Of a DNA stretch of 64,000 nt, positions 16,985 through 25,864 are shown in pieces (positions within the stretch are counted from its first letter, which is position 1; each line of letters begins with the position of its first letter). A model generated the notes under the pieces. That model saw only the letters and a program-made list of their open reading frames with translations. It was not told the origin of the DNA and made no database searches. The position numbers were made by a program, and so were the translations under genes. Origin of the DNA: Alcaligenaceae bacterium (GTDB lineage Bacteria; Pseudomonadota; Gammaproteobacteria; Burkholderiales; Burkholderiaceae_B); assembly GCA_947380655.1 (NCBI GenBank), contig CANCRX010000009.1, forward strand, positions 1-64,000. Direction: 5' to 3'.

Positions 16985-18487
16985 ATGATGCGAGATCTGT
17001 ATCAGTCTTATCGGTATCGGGCAGCAAGTCTGGCGCGTCGCGCGCTGGTCGTTCTTGCCATTACATTCGCTGGAGCCGTAAACCTGTTGCACGTGCATCC
17101 GGTTTCGGCGCAAACCGTCGCGTTACCCGACTTCACAACGATTGTTGAAAAGGCGGAACCCGCTGTGGTCAATATTCGTACGACTGCCAAAGTCAGTGCG
17201 CGTGCTCAGGCTCCGGGTGGTCAGGATCCTTATGAAATGTTCAGGCATTTTTTCGGTCCGGATTTTCAGCCCCCAGGTCAAGGCGGTAAAGGTGGTCCTC
17301 AACAAGGTCCGCGTGGTAAGCGTGCTGATCCTGAGGAGCGTACCGTGCCGCGTGGTGTCGGCTCCGGATTCTTTATTTCGGAAGACGGCTACGTGCTGAC
17401 GAATCATCACGTAGTCGCCGATGCAACAGAAATTTTCCTGACGCTGACAGACGGGCGTGAATTTAAAGCCAAACTGATTGGCAGCGATGAGCGTACGGAC
17501 GTGGCGCTTCTTAAGGTCGATGCCAAGGGCATGTCAATCCTGCCGATCGGTGATGCAAAGCAGCTGAAAAAGGGACAATGGGTCCTGGCGATCGGTTCAC
17601 CGTTTGGTCTGGATTCGACGGTCACCTCAGGCATTGTCAGTGCATTGGGTCGTGATACGGGTGATTATCTGCCCTTCATTCAGACTGATGTAGCGGTCAA
17701 TCCTGGTAACTCGGGTGGTCCGTTGCTCAACATGAAAGGTGAAGTGGTCGGCATTAACGCTCAGATCGTCTCGCGCAGTGGCGGCTCGATGGGTATTTCA
17801 CTCGCGATCCCGATTAACGAAGCGATGACCGTTGTTGAGCAGCTGCGCGCTTCAGGCAAGGTCGTACGTGGTCGCATCGGTGTGCAGATCGGCGAAGTCA
17901 GCAAAGACGTTTCCCAGGCGATTGGATTGCCAAAAGCTGAGGGTGCGATGGTCAGCGGCGTCGAGCAAGATGCTCCTGCAGACAAAGCTGGCATCCTGGC
18001 TGGTGACGTGATTACCAGTTTCAACGGTAAGCCGATCACAAAGTTCTCTGACTTGCCCCGCCTGGTCGGTGAGGTCAAGCCCGGTACATCAGCTCCAATC
18101 GAGGTCTGGCGCAAGGGTAAGACGGTTAAGCTCAAGGTCACCGTAGGTGAAATGAAAGCTGATCCTAAAGCCGTTGCTAAGACCGAAGCCGCCAAACCTG
18201 TCGAGAATGTCACGACGGTTTTGGGTATGGGTGTGGTCCCTGTTGAGACTGACACTCAGACAAAACTGCGCATCAAAGGTGGTGTGCAGGTGACTGCTGT
18301 TGAGGCGCCAGCCAGCACGGCGGGCATCTCTGAGGGTGACATTATCCTTGCTGCCAACGATACGGACATCACGAGTCCTGAGCAATTTTCCAAAGTTGTG
18401 GCGGGTCTGGATAAAAACCGCCCAGTTGGTTTAATGGTTCGTCGTGGGGAGCAAACCCAGTGGGTTGCTGTCAAGCCCACAAATTAA
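16985..18487 (+). CDS. mucD: Periplasmic serine protease MucD (DegP/HtrA family)
   Basis: Periplasmic quality-control protease and chaperone. A signal peptide is followed by a trypsin-like domain with the triad His (LTNHHVVADA), Asp (ERTDVALLKV) and Ser (NPGNSGGPLLN). Two PDZ domains occupy about residues 290-380 and 400-495. A Gly/Gln-rich linker sits near residue 100 before the protease core. 500 residues, normal. Last gene of the rpoE operon; a strong hairpin follows. Confidence 0.96.
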   Translation: MMRDLYQSYRYRAASLARRALVVLAITFAGAVNLLHVHPVSAQTVALPDFTTIVEKAEPAVVNIRTTAKVSARAQAPGGQDPYEMFRHFFGPDFQPPGQGGKGGPQQGPRGKRADPEERTVPRGVGSGFFISEDGYVLTNHHVVADATEIFLTLTDGREFKAKLIGSDERTDVALLKVDAKGMSILPIGDAKQLKKGQWVLAIGSPFGLDSTVTSGIVSALGRDTGDYLPFIQTDVAVNPGNSGGPLLNMKGEVVGINAQIVSRSGGSMGISLAIPINEAMTVVEQLRASGKVVRGRIGVQIGEVSKDVSQAIGLPKAEGAMVSGVEQDAPADKAGILAGDVITSFNGKPITKFSDLPRLVGEVKPGTSAPIEVWRKGKTVKLKVTVGEMKADPKAVAKTEAAKPVENVTTVLGMGVVPVETDTQTKLRIKGGVQVTAVEAPASTAGISEGDIILAANDTDITSPEQFSKVVAGLDKNRPVGLMVRRGEQTQWVAVKPTN

Positions 18488-18516
18488 CCCAAGACCGGCT
18501 AGAATAGCGGTTTGCC

Positions 18517-18547
18517 GCAAAAGGGGCGCAAAAGGCGCCCCTTTTGC
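18517..18547 (+). terminator. Strong hairpin between mucD and lepA
   Basis: A perfect 13-base-pair stem, GCAAAAGGGGCGC with GCGCCCCTTTTGC and loop AAAAG. The T-run lies inside the right arm and little follows it, so it may be a terminator for the rpoE operon or a leader hairpin of lepA. A TAGAAT at 18500-18505, with no clear -35, could be a lepA -10 box just upstream. Confidence 0.55.
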
Positions 18548-18571
18548 TTGTTGGCTCACTTCTTAGGCTCT

Positions 18572-20362
18572 ATGCAGCACATTCGCAATTTTTCCATCAT
18601 TGCCCATATTGATCATGGCAAATCCACTCTCGCAGACCGGCTGATTCAGCGTTGCGGGGGCCTGGCTGCCCGTGAAATGTCCGCCCAAGTCCTTGATTCG
18701 ATGGATATCGAACGAGAGCGGGGGATCACCATTAAGGCTCAGACCGCGGCGCTTCACTACAAAGCAGCCGACGGAAATATCTACAACCTTAATCTGATCG
18801 ATACCCCTGGGCATGTAGACTTTTCCTACGAGGTCAGCCGCTCCTTGTCCGCTTGCGAGGGGGCGTTGTTAGTGGTTGACGCCTCCCAGGGGGTCGAGGC
18901 ACAGACTGTCGCGAACTGTTACACCGCGATCGAATTGGGTGTTGAGGTGGTGCCGATCCTCAATAAGATGGATCTGCCTCAGGCTGACCCTGAGAGCGCG
19001 CGTGCTGAGGTTGAGGACGTGATTGGCATCGATGCAGCCGATGCGATTTTAGCCAGTGCCAAAACAGGCATGGGCATTGATGAGATTCTGGAGGCCGTGG
19101 TTGCGCGGATTCCACCCCCTAAGGGTGACCCGGATGCTCCGTTGCAGGCGTTGATTGTCGATTCCTGGTTTGATAATTACGTAGGCGTCGTGATGCTGGT
19201 CCGTATTATCAATGGCGTACTCAAACCTAAAGACAAAATCACCTTCATGGCCACCGGTGCGGTGCACTTGTGCGAGCAGACCGGTGTGTTTACACCGAAG
19301 TCCGTGCCACGTCCGCATTTGTCGGCGGGTGAGGTGGGTTTTGTTACCGCGGGTATTAAAGAACTGAAAGACGCTAAAGTCGGCGATACGATCACGTTGA
19401 CTGCTAAGCCAGCGGCCGCTGCGTTACCTGGTTTTAAAGAAGTGAAACCTCAGGTGTTTGCTGGGCTGTATCCCGTCGAGAGTAGCGAGTACGACCAGTT
19501 GCGCGACTCGCTCGAAAAACTCAAACTCAATGATTCCGCTTTGATGTTCGAACCCGAGGTCTCTCAGGCTCTCGGGTTTGGCTTTCGTTGCGGATTCCTC
19601 GGCTTGCTGCATATGGAAATTGTGCAGGAACGGCTTGAGCGTGAGTTCGATATGGACATTATCACGACCGCACCGTCGGTTGTGTATGAGGTGGTGTTAC
19701 GCGATAACGAGGTCATCCATATTGAAAGCCCTTCGCGTATGCCAGAGGTCGGTAAATTTATCGAGGTGCGTGAGCCGATCGTCAATGTGACGCTGTTCAT
19801 GCCTCAGGAATACGTTGGCCCCGTGATGACGCTTTGTACGACCAAGCGTGGCGTGCAGCTTGATATGACCTATCACGGTCGTCAGGTCCATTTGCATTAT
19901 GAAATTCCGCTCGCCGAAATCGTGCTGGATTTCTTTGACAAGCTGAAATCCGTTTCACGAGGCTATGCCTCGATGGATTACGAGTTCAAAGAGTACCGGG
20001 CCGCCGATGTGGTGAAGGTTGATTTGTTGATCAACACCGACAAGGTCGATGCCTTATCGACGATCTGTCATCGCTCCAATGCTCGCTACCGAGCGCGTGA
20101 TGTCGTATCCAAGATGCGCGAACTGATTCCTCGTCAGATGTATGACGTGGCGATTCAGGCTGCGATTGGTGCTGAGATTATTGCCCGAGAAAACGTGAAG
20201 GCTTTGCGCAAGAACGTGTTGGCCAAATGCTATGGCGGTGATATCAGTCGTAAGAAAAAGCTTCTTGAAAAGCAGAAGGCTGGTAAAAAACGTATGAAAC
20301 AAGTCGGTAGTGTTGAGATCCCGCAGGAGGCCTTCCTGGCGATCTTGCAGGTCGATAGCTAA
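18572..20362 (+). CDS. lepA: Elongation factor 4 (LepA)
   Basis: Ribosome-associated GTPase that assists translation and initiation under stress. The GTP-binding motifs are AHIDHGKST, DTPGHVDF and NKMD, followed by EF-G-like domains and the LepA-specific C-terminal domain ending KCYGGDISRKKKLLEKQK. The start at ATG 18572 gives MQHIRNFSIIAHIDHGK, the standard N-terminus; an earlier in-frame start would run through the hairpin. 596 residues. Directly before lepB, as usual. Confidence 0.97.
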   Translation: MQHIRNFSIIAHIDHGKSTLADRLIQRCGGLAAREMSAQVLDSMDIERERGITIKAQTAALHYKAADGNIYNLNLIDTPGHVDFSYEVSRSLSACEGALLVVDASQGVEAQTVANCYTAIELGVEVVPILNKMDLPQADPESARAEVEDVIGIDAADAILASAKTGMGIDEILEAVVARIPPPKGDPDAPLQALIVDSWFDNYVGVVMLVRIINGVLKPKDKITFMATGAVHLCEQTGVFTPKSVPRPHLSAGEVGFVTAGIKELKDAKVGDTITLTAKPAAAALPGFKEVKPQVFAGLYPVESSEYDQLRDSLEKLKLNDSALMFEPEVSQALGFGFRCGFLGLLHMEIVQERLEREFDMDIITTAPSVVYEVVLRDNEVIHIESPSRMPEVGKFIEVREPIVNVTLFMPQEYVGPVMTLCTTKRGVQLDMTYHGRQVHLHYEIPLAEIVLDFFDKLKSVSRGYASMDYEFKEYRAADVVKVDLLINTDKVDALSTICHRSNARYRARDVVSKMRELIPRQMYDVAIQAAIGAEIIARENVKALRKNVLAKCYGGDISRKKKLLEKQKAGKKRMKQVGSVEIPQEAFLAILQVDS

Positions 20363-20392
20363 TCCGAATTTAATCGTCAACAGGTTGAGCTG

Positions 20393-21280
20393 ATGAGCTG
20401 GAATTTTGCATTAATTTTGTTTGTCTTACTCGTGGTTACAGGCATTGTCTGGACGCTCGATCGCTTTTCGTTGCGTGCGAAACGCCGTCAAAAAGTCGAG
20501 GAGGCCCTCGCACTGGCTCGTCCAAGCTGGGCGGCTTTGCCTGCTGCCGAAGTCCAGACACGCGAAGAGCAAATCCGTGCCGAGCTAGGTCGCATGCCCT
20601 GGTGGGTTGAGTATGGGGTCAGTTTTTTTCCAGTGATTCTTTTTGTCTTTGTCTTGCGCTCATTTATTGTCGAGCCTTTTCGTATTCCTTCGGGATCGAT
20701 GCTGCCGACCTTGCAATCGGGTGATCTGATTCTGGTGAATAAATTCACCTACGGTTTGCGCCTGCCTGTGATTGATACCAAAATTATCCCTGTTGGCTCG
20801 CCTCAACGTGGCGACGTGATGGTATTCAGATACCCCGTCGATCCTTCGGTCGATTACATCAAGCGCGTGGTGGGTTTGCCAGGTGACGAGGTGGCATATC
20901 TGGATAAAAAGCTCTTTATTAACGGTAAAGAGGTGCCGCGCAAGCGTGATGGTGAGTATTTTGAGCCTGACCGTGTGGCGTATACCGCACAGTTTACGGA
21001 ACAATTGGGTGATATCTCTCATGAAATACTGCTAGATGAGCGAGGATCGCAGAATTTAGCGCCAATTTCAAACTTTCCGTATCGTGATAAGTGTGAATAC
21101 CTCCGTAATGGCATACGATGCACCGTGCCGGCGGGTGTTTACTTTATGATGGGTGACAACCGCGACAATAGCCTCGATAGTCGTTACTGGGGATTCGTCC
21201 CGGAAGCAAACATCGTAGGTCGTGCCTTTTTCATCTGGATGAATTTCGGCAGCCTGGGTCGTATTGGTCCTTTCCATTGA
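20393..21280 (+). CDS. lepB: Signal peptidase I
   Basis: Inner-membrane protease that removes signal peptides from secreted proteins. Two N-terminal membrane segments are visible (near residues 3-20 and 70-90). The catalytic Ser is in FRIPSGSMLPTL and the catalytic Lys in DYIKRVVGLPGD; the conserved GDNRDNSLDSRYWG box follows. 295 residues. Between lepA and rnc. Confidence 0.97.
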   Translation: MSWNFALILFVLLVVTGIVWTLDRFSLRAKRRQKVEEALALARPSWAALPAAEVQTREEQIRAELGRMPWWVEYGVSFFPVILFVFVLRSFIVEPFRIPSGSMLPTLQSGDLILVNKFTYGLRLPVIDTKIIPVGSPQRGDVMVFRYPVDPSVDYIKRVVGLPGDEVAYLDKKLFINGKEVPRKRDGEYFEPDRVAYTAQFTEQLGDISHEILLDERGSQNLAPISNFPYRDKCEYLRNGIRCTVPAGVYFMMGDNRDNSLDSRYWGFVPEANIVGRAFFIWMNFGSLGRIGPFH

Positions 21281-21296
21281 TTGTGCTTACTTATTA

Positions 21297-22055
21297 ATGT
21301 CACTTGCCGTACTAGAGACCTCTCTCGGTTATAAATTTTCTAAGCCTGCTTTGCTTGAGCAGGCCCTGACTCATCGCAGTCATGGCGCACGTCATAACGA
21401 ACGCCTCGAATTTCTCGGCGATTCGGTGTTGAACGTTGCCGTTGCCGCCTTGCTGTTTAACCACTATGGCACCCTTGATGAGGGTGATCTGTCACGTGTG
21501 CGCGCGAACCTGGTCAAACAAGCCTCGCTAGCAGATATTGCCCAAAAACTCGACTTGTCGCGCTTTTTGCGCCTGGGTGAGGGTGAGCTTAAAAGCGGCG
21601 GATTTCGTCGCCCCTCCATTCTGGCTGATACGTTTGAGGCAATTTTGGCCGCGGTCTATCTCGATGGCGGCTTCATTGAGGCGCAGGCGCTGATTGAGCG
21701 TTTATATATCCCTATTCTTGAAAGCGTTGATCCCTTAACGCTTGGAAAGGACGCCAAGACTTTATTGCAGGAATTTCTCCAGAGTCGCAAGCTGGCACTG
21801 CCGATTTATAACGTTGTTGCCACGCATGGTGCAGCACACAGCCAGCAGTTCGAGGTGGAGTGCAGCATTCCTACACTGGATATCAAAGTGACCGCGCCCG
21901 GCTCGAGCCGTCGTGCGGCAGAGCAGTCCGCTGCCAAGCTGGCGCTCGAGGGTGCTGAGGCTGCCAGCCCAGCACCTCTTAAAAAGCGTTCGACCCGGGC
22001 GCGCAAAACGGCACAACTTACGCTGCCGGTTGCGGTTGCCCAGGAGCTTAAATGA
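21297..22055 (+). CDS. rnc: Ribonuclease III
   Basis: Double-strand-specific endoribonuclease that processes rRNA precursors and some mRNAs. The signature NERLEFLGDSVL carries catalytic acidic residues, ADTFEAILAAVYLDGG holds another, and a dsRNA-binding domain occupies about residues 150-225. A basic Pro/Lys/Arg-rich tail follows, longer than in E. coli. Start ATG 21297. The stop overlaps the era start by 4 bases. Confidence 0.96.
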   Translation: MSLAVLETSLGYKFSKPALLEQALTHRSHGARHNERLEFLGDSVLNVAVAALLFNHYGTLDEGDLSRVRANLVKQASLADIAQKLDLSRFLRLGEGELKSGGFRRPSILADTFEAILAAVYLDGGFIEAQALIERLYIPILESVDPLTLGKDAKTLLQEFLQSRKLALPIYNVVATHGAAHSQQFEVECSIPTLDIKVTAPGSSRRAAEQSAAKLALEGAEAASPAPLKKRSTRARKTAQLTLPVAVAQELK

Positions 22056-22942
22056 CAGAAACCGCGCATCGCTGTGGTTATATCGCAGTAGTCGGTCGTC
22101 CCAACGTTGGTAAATCCACGCTCACCAACGCACTGATTGGTTCAAAAATCACCATCGTTTCACGTAAAGCGCAGACCACACGCCACCGTATTCAAGGTGT
22201 GTTGACACGCGAGCATGAACAGTTTGTCTTTGTAGATACGCCTGGCTTTCAGACGCGTCATGGCGGCGCGATGAACGTCATGATGAACCGTGTGGTCACG
22301 CAGACCCTCGCGGATGTGGATGTGGTGTTGTTTGTGGTGGAGGCCGGCAAATGGTCCCCCGGTGATGCCAAGCTGCTTACGCTGTTGCACAATCCCGAAA
22401 AAACGATTCTGGTGATCAGCAAAATTGACCAGATTAAAAATCGCGATGCGCTTTATCCCTTTGTCGCCAAAATCGCATCGCTCTATAACTTCAGTGCCAT
22501 CGTGCCTGTCAGTGCCAATAAAAAACATCAGCTTGATCAGTTGCTCGATGAAGTCGCAAAACGTCTGCCAGAAAACGAAGCTTTTTTCGAGGCTGACACG
22601 CTGACTGATCGCCCGATGCGTTTTATCGCAGCCGAGTTGATCCGTGAAAAAATCTTCCGTTTAGTCGGTGATGAGCTGCCGTACGGCAGCACCGTGACGA
22701 TCGAGCAATGGGACGAGACCGAGAAGGGCGTCAGCATTGCCGCCTGCGTCATCGTCGAGCGCGAAAGTCATCGCCCGATGTTGCTCGGTGTGGGCGGCAC
22801 CCACATGAAACGTATTGCCTCCGAGGCGCGCCAGGATATGGCCAAGCTTTTGGATAAACCTGTCCACCTTGAGGTCTATATCAAGGTGCGCAAGGGCTGG
22901 GCCGATAAAGCCGCCAGCCTGCGTGATCTGGGTTATGAGTAA
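22052..22942 (+). CDS. era: GTPase Era
   Basis: Essential GTPase for 16S rRNA maturation and 30S assembly. Motifs: GRPNVGKST (G1), DTPGF (G3), SKID (G4), and a C-terminal KH RNA-binding domain (GVGGTHMKRIASEARQDM). 296 residues. Coupled to rnc (4-base overlap) and to recO (8-base overlap). Confidence 0.97.
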   Translation: MTETAHRCGYIAVVGRPNVGKSTLTNALIGSKITIVSRKAQTTRHRIQGVLTREHEQFVFVDTPGFQTRHGGAMNVMMNRVVTQTLADVDVVLFVVEAGKWSPGDAKLLTLLHNPEKTILVISKIDQIKNRDALYPFVAKIASLYNFSAIVPVSANKKHQLDQLLDEVAKRLPENEAFFEADTLTDRPMRFIAAELIREKIFRLVGDELPYGSTVTIEQWDETEKGVSIAACVIVERESHRPMLLGVGGTHMKRIASEARQDMAKLLDKPVHLEVYIKVRKGWADKAASLRDLGYE

Positions 22943-23534
22943 ACGGGTATTACGCATACTTGATACGCCGGGCTACGTATTACATACAACAGCCTGGCGA
23001 GAAACTTCCCTGGTAGTACAAATATTTTCCAGAGATCACGGCTGGGTCACGATGGTGGCCAAGGGCGCCAAGCGTCCACATTCCGTGCTCAGACCTGCCT
23101 TATCTGTCTTTCAGCCCTTGTTGCTATCCTGGACAGGAGCAGGCGAGGTCAAAACACTCACCCGCGCTGAATGTGCCGGTGTGCATGCACTGCCAGGGTC
23201 AGCCATGATGTCCTGCTGGTACATGAATGAGCTCTTGTTTCGTCTATTGCCGCACGAGGATTCTCATCCTGCCTTATTTGACGCGTATGTGATTGCGATG
23301 CAGCGTTTGGCTGCGGGGGATTCCGCTGCGGGTGCTTTGCGAAGATTCGAATGGACGTTGTTACAAGAGACGGGCTACGGCCTGGATGCTCAAGAGCCAG
23401 ATTTTGACGATCCACAACTCGAACCTGAGTTACGCGTCAAACTGCGTGCGCGGCTTTCTGAACACCTGGCTGGAAAACCCCTGGCTACGCGGCAAGTACT
23501 GATGTCGCTGCAGAGATATCAGGCACCTAAATAA
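22935..23534 (+). CDS. recO: DNA repair protein RecO (shortened)
   Basis: Helps load RecA onto SSB-covered DNA in the RecFOR pathway. The OB fold is clear (GYVLHTTAWRETSLVVQIFSRDHGWVTMVAKGAK, residues 14-48), followed by the helical core with ALRRFEWTLLQETGYGLD. The protein has only 199 residues, against about 240-260 for most homologues. The end of the family (SEHLAGKPLATRQVLMSLQ) is present, so the missing stretch of some 40 residues lies between GYGLD and the final helices. The frame is open and no frameshift is seen. Start ATG 22935 inside the end of era. Confidence 0.9.
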   Translation: MSKRVLRILDTPGYVLHTTAWRETSLVVQIFSRDHGWVTMVAKGAKRPHSVLRPALSVFQPLLLSWTGAGEVKTLTRAECAGVHALPGSAMMSCWYMNELLFRLLPHEDSHPALFDAYVIAMQRLAAGDSAAGALRRFEWTLLQETGYGLDAQEPDFDDPQLEPELRVKLRARLSEHLAGKPLATRQVLMSLQRYQAPK

Positions 23535-23545
23535 AAATCAAACTC

Positions 23546-24856
23546 TTATTTTCTCTTGAGCAGTAAGTCGTAAATAGGTTCTTGTTTCAGTACCGCGGGA
23601 ATCAGTGTGCAGATCACGCTCGAGACTAATAAGGGAATGATTAAATCTACCTTGCCACTCATTTCTACGACTAACAAGATGCCTGTTAACGGCGATCTGA
23701 CCACAACTGTAAAAAATGCCGCCATCCCTACAAGCGCAAATGAAACCAGATCAAGCTGAGCTAAGTGAGCCATGGCCAGTATAGGATTGACCAGTAGGAC
23801 AAAAATAGCTCCCAGGCCAGAGCCCATGAGTAGCAGCGGAGAGAATAGTCCGCCTGGTACGCCTGTCATGTAGCTGATTGGACCGAGTAAGAAACGAACT
23901 GCGATCATCAAAATGAGTGGTATTAAAAAAGATTGCTGACTTAAAATTTTCTGAACTTGTAACTCCCCGCCGCCGACCCAGTCTGGGAAAAAATACCCCA
24001 GCGCTCCAACCCCCGCACCAATAATCATGGCTTTCACGACCGGGGAGACTTGAGGCAAAGAGCTCCCAACATTTAACGCACCGATTACTGTCTGGCTATA
24101 GAGAACGGCAACCAAGCTGAGAATGGCTGAAAATAATATGTAGAAACAGAGGCTGATTCCGTTGTCGGGTAACAGATCACCCACCACAAACTCAATCGAA
24201 TTACCGAAATGACTTCGAAAAACAATCATCCCGGAACAAACCGCGGTTAAAGAAACCATCAGTCTTTTAATCGAAACCTTTTTAGCGATTTCCTCGACTG
24301 AAAAGGCAACACCAGCGAGCGGGGCATTAAAGGCAACCGATAATCCAGCCCCCGCTACCGCTGTATACAACAAGGATTGTTCAACAGCTTTCAGGCGAAA
24401 CAGCTTTCCACATTCGGAGCCAATCACTGCTGCCATCTGAACGGTGGGGCCTTCTTTGCCTAGAGCCATTCCTGAGCTAATAGAGAGCAATCCCCCAAAA
24501 AATTTAATGGGCAACGCTCTGAATCTGCTCGGTGTTGCCCCTTGTTGCATCACCGCTTCAACGTGCTGGATGCCACTACCGATCGTGGAGGGCTCCAGTT
24601 TGACTAAAAATCGGGCAATCCCTACACATACGCCAGCAATCAATGCGGTCAGAACAAAACCTGGGACTAACCAATTCCCATCTACCTCGTGGAGATAAGC
24701 AACAAATATGAGTGTCTGGCTGCCTATCGTGTTTAACAGACTACGAAAGGCGCCGCCTACCAGGCCGACCAGGGCACCGGCGATGGCGGCGACCACAAGA
24801 AGTCTGAAAAGATCAAAAGGCGAGTCGGAGGGATCGTTTGTCTGGAGCGTTGTCAT
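23546..24856 (-). CDS. ClC-family chloride channel/transporter
   Basis: Integral membrane protein of the ClC family moving chloride, possibly in exchange for protons. The anion-selectivity motifs are visible: GSGIQ (usually GSGIP), GKEGPTVQ and GGLFSPLLLMGSGLG. The many hydrophobic helices fit the usual 18-helix fold, and no C-terminal CBS domains are present. 436 residues. Convergent with recO. The divergent gap before the crotonase operon holds a palindrome that could also affect this gene. Confidence 0.92.
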   Translation of the reverse strand: MTTLQTNDPSDSPFDLFRLLVVAAIAGALVGLVGGAFRSLLNTIGSQTLIFVAYLHEVDGNWLVPGFVLTALIAGVCVGIARFLVKLEPSTIGSGIQHVEAVMQQGATPSRFRALPIKFFGGLLSISSGMALGKEGPTVQMAAVIGSECGKLFRLKAVEQSLLYTAVAGAGLSVAFNAPLAGVAFSVEEIAKKVSIKRLMVSLTAVCSGMIVFRSHFGNSIEFVVGDLLPDNGISLCFYILFSAILSLVAVLYSQTVIGALNVGSSLPQVSPVVKAMIIGAGVGALGYFFPDWVGGGELQVQKILSQQSFLIPLILMIAVRFLLGPISYMTGVPGGLFSPLLLMGSGLGAIFVLLVNPILAMAHLAQLDLVSFALVGMAAFFTVVVRSPLTGILLVVEMSGKVDLIIPLLVSSVICTLIPAVLKQEPIYDLLLKRK

Positions 24857-24952
24857 GGATGACCTGTTGTTGCGGTAAGAACTTCTTCCTGTATATTTTT
24901 TGACTGTCTGTCACTGTGGAGCGTAGTGTAGGCTCTGTGCGCCATGAAAACT

Positions 24953-24974
24953 TTATGGTATATCCATAATATGG
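24953..24974. promoter_or_regulatory. Overlapping palindromes, candidate operator
   Basis: TTATGG-N5-CCATAA (24953-24969) is a perfect 6+6 inverted repeat. It overlaps a second palindrome CCAT-AAT-ATGG (24964-24974), so the half-site TATGG occurs three times in alternating orientation. It lies about 95 bases before the crotonase/acyl-CoA ligase operon and about 100 bases before clcA. The shape suits a dimeric repressor of the GntR type; the regulator is unknown. Confidence 0.45.
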
Positions 24975-25066
24975 GGAAATAATATATTTATTGTTTTCTG
25001 ATGAGAAATATCTGATTACAGATAGTTAAAAACAAACACAAACATTATTCCTTAGGAAGAGACAAA

Positions 25067-25864
25067 ATGAGTAACGACTATATCGTGACCGAGCAATTGG
25101 GTCCTGTCTGCAAAATCAGTCTGAATCGCCCTGGTCAACGTAATGCGCAAAACCAGCAATTACTGGACGATTTAGACGCCGCACTAGAGGCCGCACGCAA
25201 GGACGACTCAGTCAGAGTAGTCATCATCGCTGGAAATGGCGACCACTTTTCTGCTGGGCATGATCTCAAAGAAGCACAAGAAAAAAGAGCCGGGTTTACG
25301 GTTGAGCAACGCTGGGCGTATGAGGAACTTCGCTATTTCGATTACTGCATACGGATTTGGGATTTTCCAAAACCTGTGATTGCTCAAGTGCAAGGGGCCT
25401 GTGTTGCTGGAGGCTTCATGATCGCGAACATGTGCGATTTGATTGTTGCTTCAGATGATGCATTTTTCTCGGATCCAGTCGGCCAGACCTTGGCAACCTC
25501 TGCTGTCGAAGTATTGATTCACCCTTGGGTCATGGGCTTGCGTAAAGCTAAAGAATTTCTCTACACCGGGATGCGTCTGTCTGCGCAAGAAGCGAAAGAG
25601 ATCGGCATGGTGAATCGTGTCGTGCCCAGAGTTGAACTCGAAGCAGCCACGCTGGCGATGGCTGAGCGCATTGCGCAAGCGGCGCCGTTTGGTTTGAAAC
25701 TCACGAAAAAATCTTTGAACCGTAGCCTGGATGTGCAGGGCTTGCGCACCGCGCTGTCGGCGCACTTTGATACCCATCAGCTGAGTCACATGACCGAGGA
25801 ATTTAAAGCGCTGCGCGATCAGGGATTATCAAAAGCGATTCAAAAGGGAGCGAGTAGTGTCTGA
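25067..25864 (+). CDS. Crotonase-family protein (enoyl-CoA hydratase-like, catalytic Glu residues absent)
   Basis: A 265-residue crotonase-fold enzyme. The oxyanion segments are present (HFSAGHDLKE near residue 62 and GACVAGGFMIANMCDL near residue 108). Aligned with classical hydratase, the two catalytic glutamates are replaced: the first by Met in GGFMIA, the second by Val in SDPVGQ. So simple hydration is doubtful; isomerase, hydrolase or another CoA chemistry is possible. It starts an operon whose next gene, an ADP-forming acyl-CoA ligase, overlaps its end by 8 bases. Start ATG 25067 with AGGAAGAG before it. Confidence 0.85.
   Translation: MSNDYIVTEQLGPVCKISLNRPGQRNAQNQQLLDDLDAALEAARKDDSVRVVIIAGNGDHFSAGHDLKEAQEKRAGFTVEQRWAYEELRYFDYCIRIWDFPKPVIAQVQGACVAGGFMIANMCDLIVASDDAFFSDPVGQTLATSAVEVLIHPWVMGLRKAKEFLYTGMRLSAQEAKEIGMVNRVVPRVELEAATLAMAERIAQAAPFGLKLTKKSLNRSLDVQGLRTALSAHFDTHQLSHMTEEFKALRDQGLSKAIQKGASSV

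Noticed and set aside
17761..18255. 164-codon minus-strand frame inside mucD
   Set aside because: Ser/Thr-rich shadow of the PDZ-coding region; no start signal.
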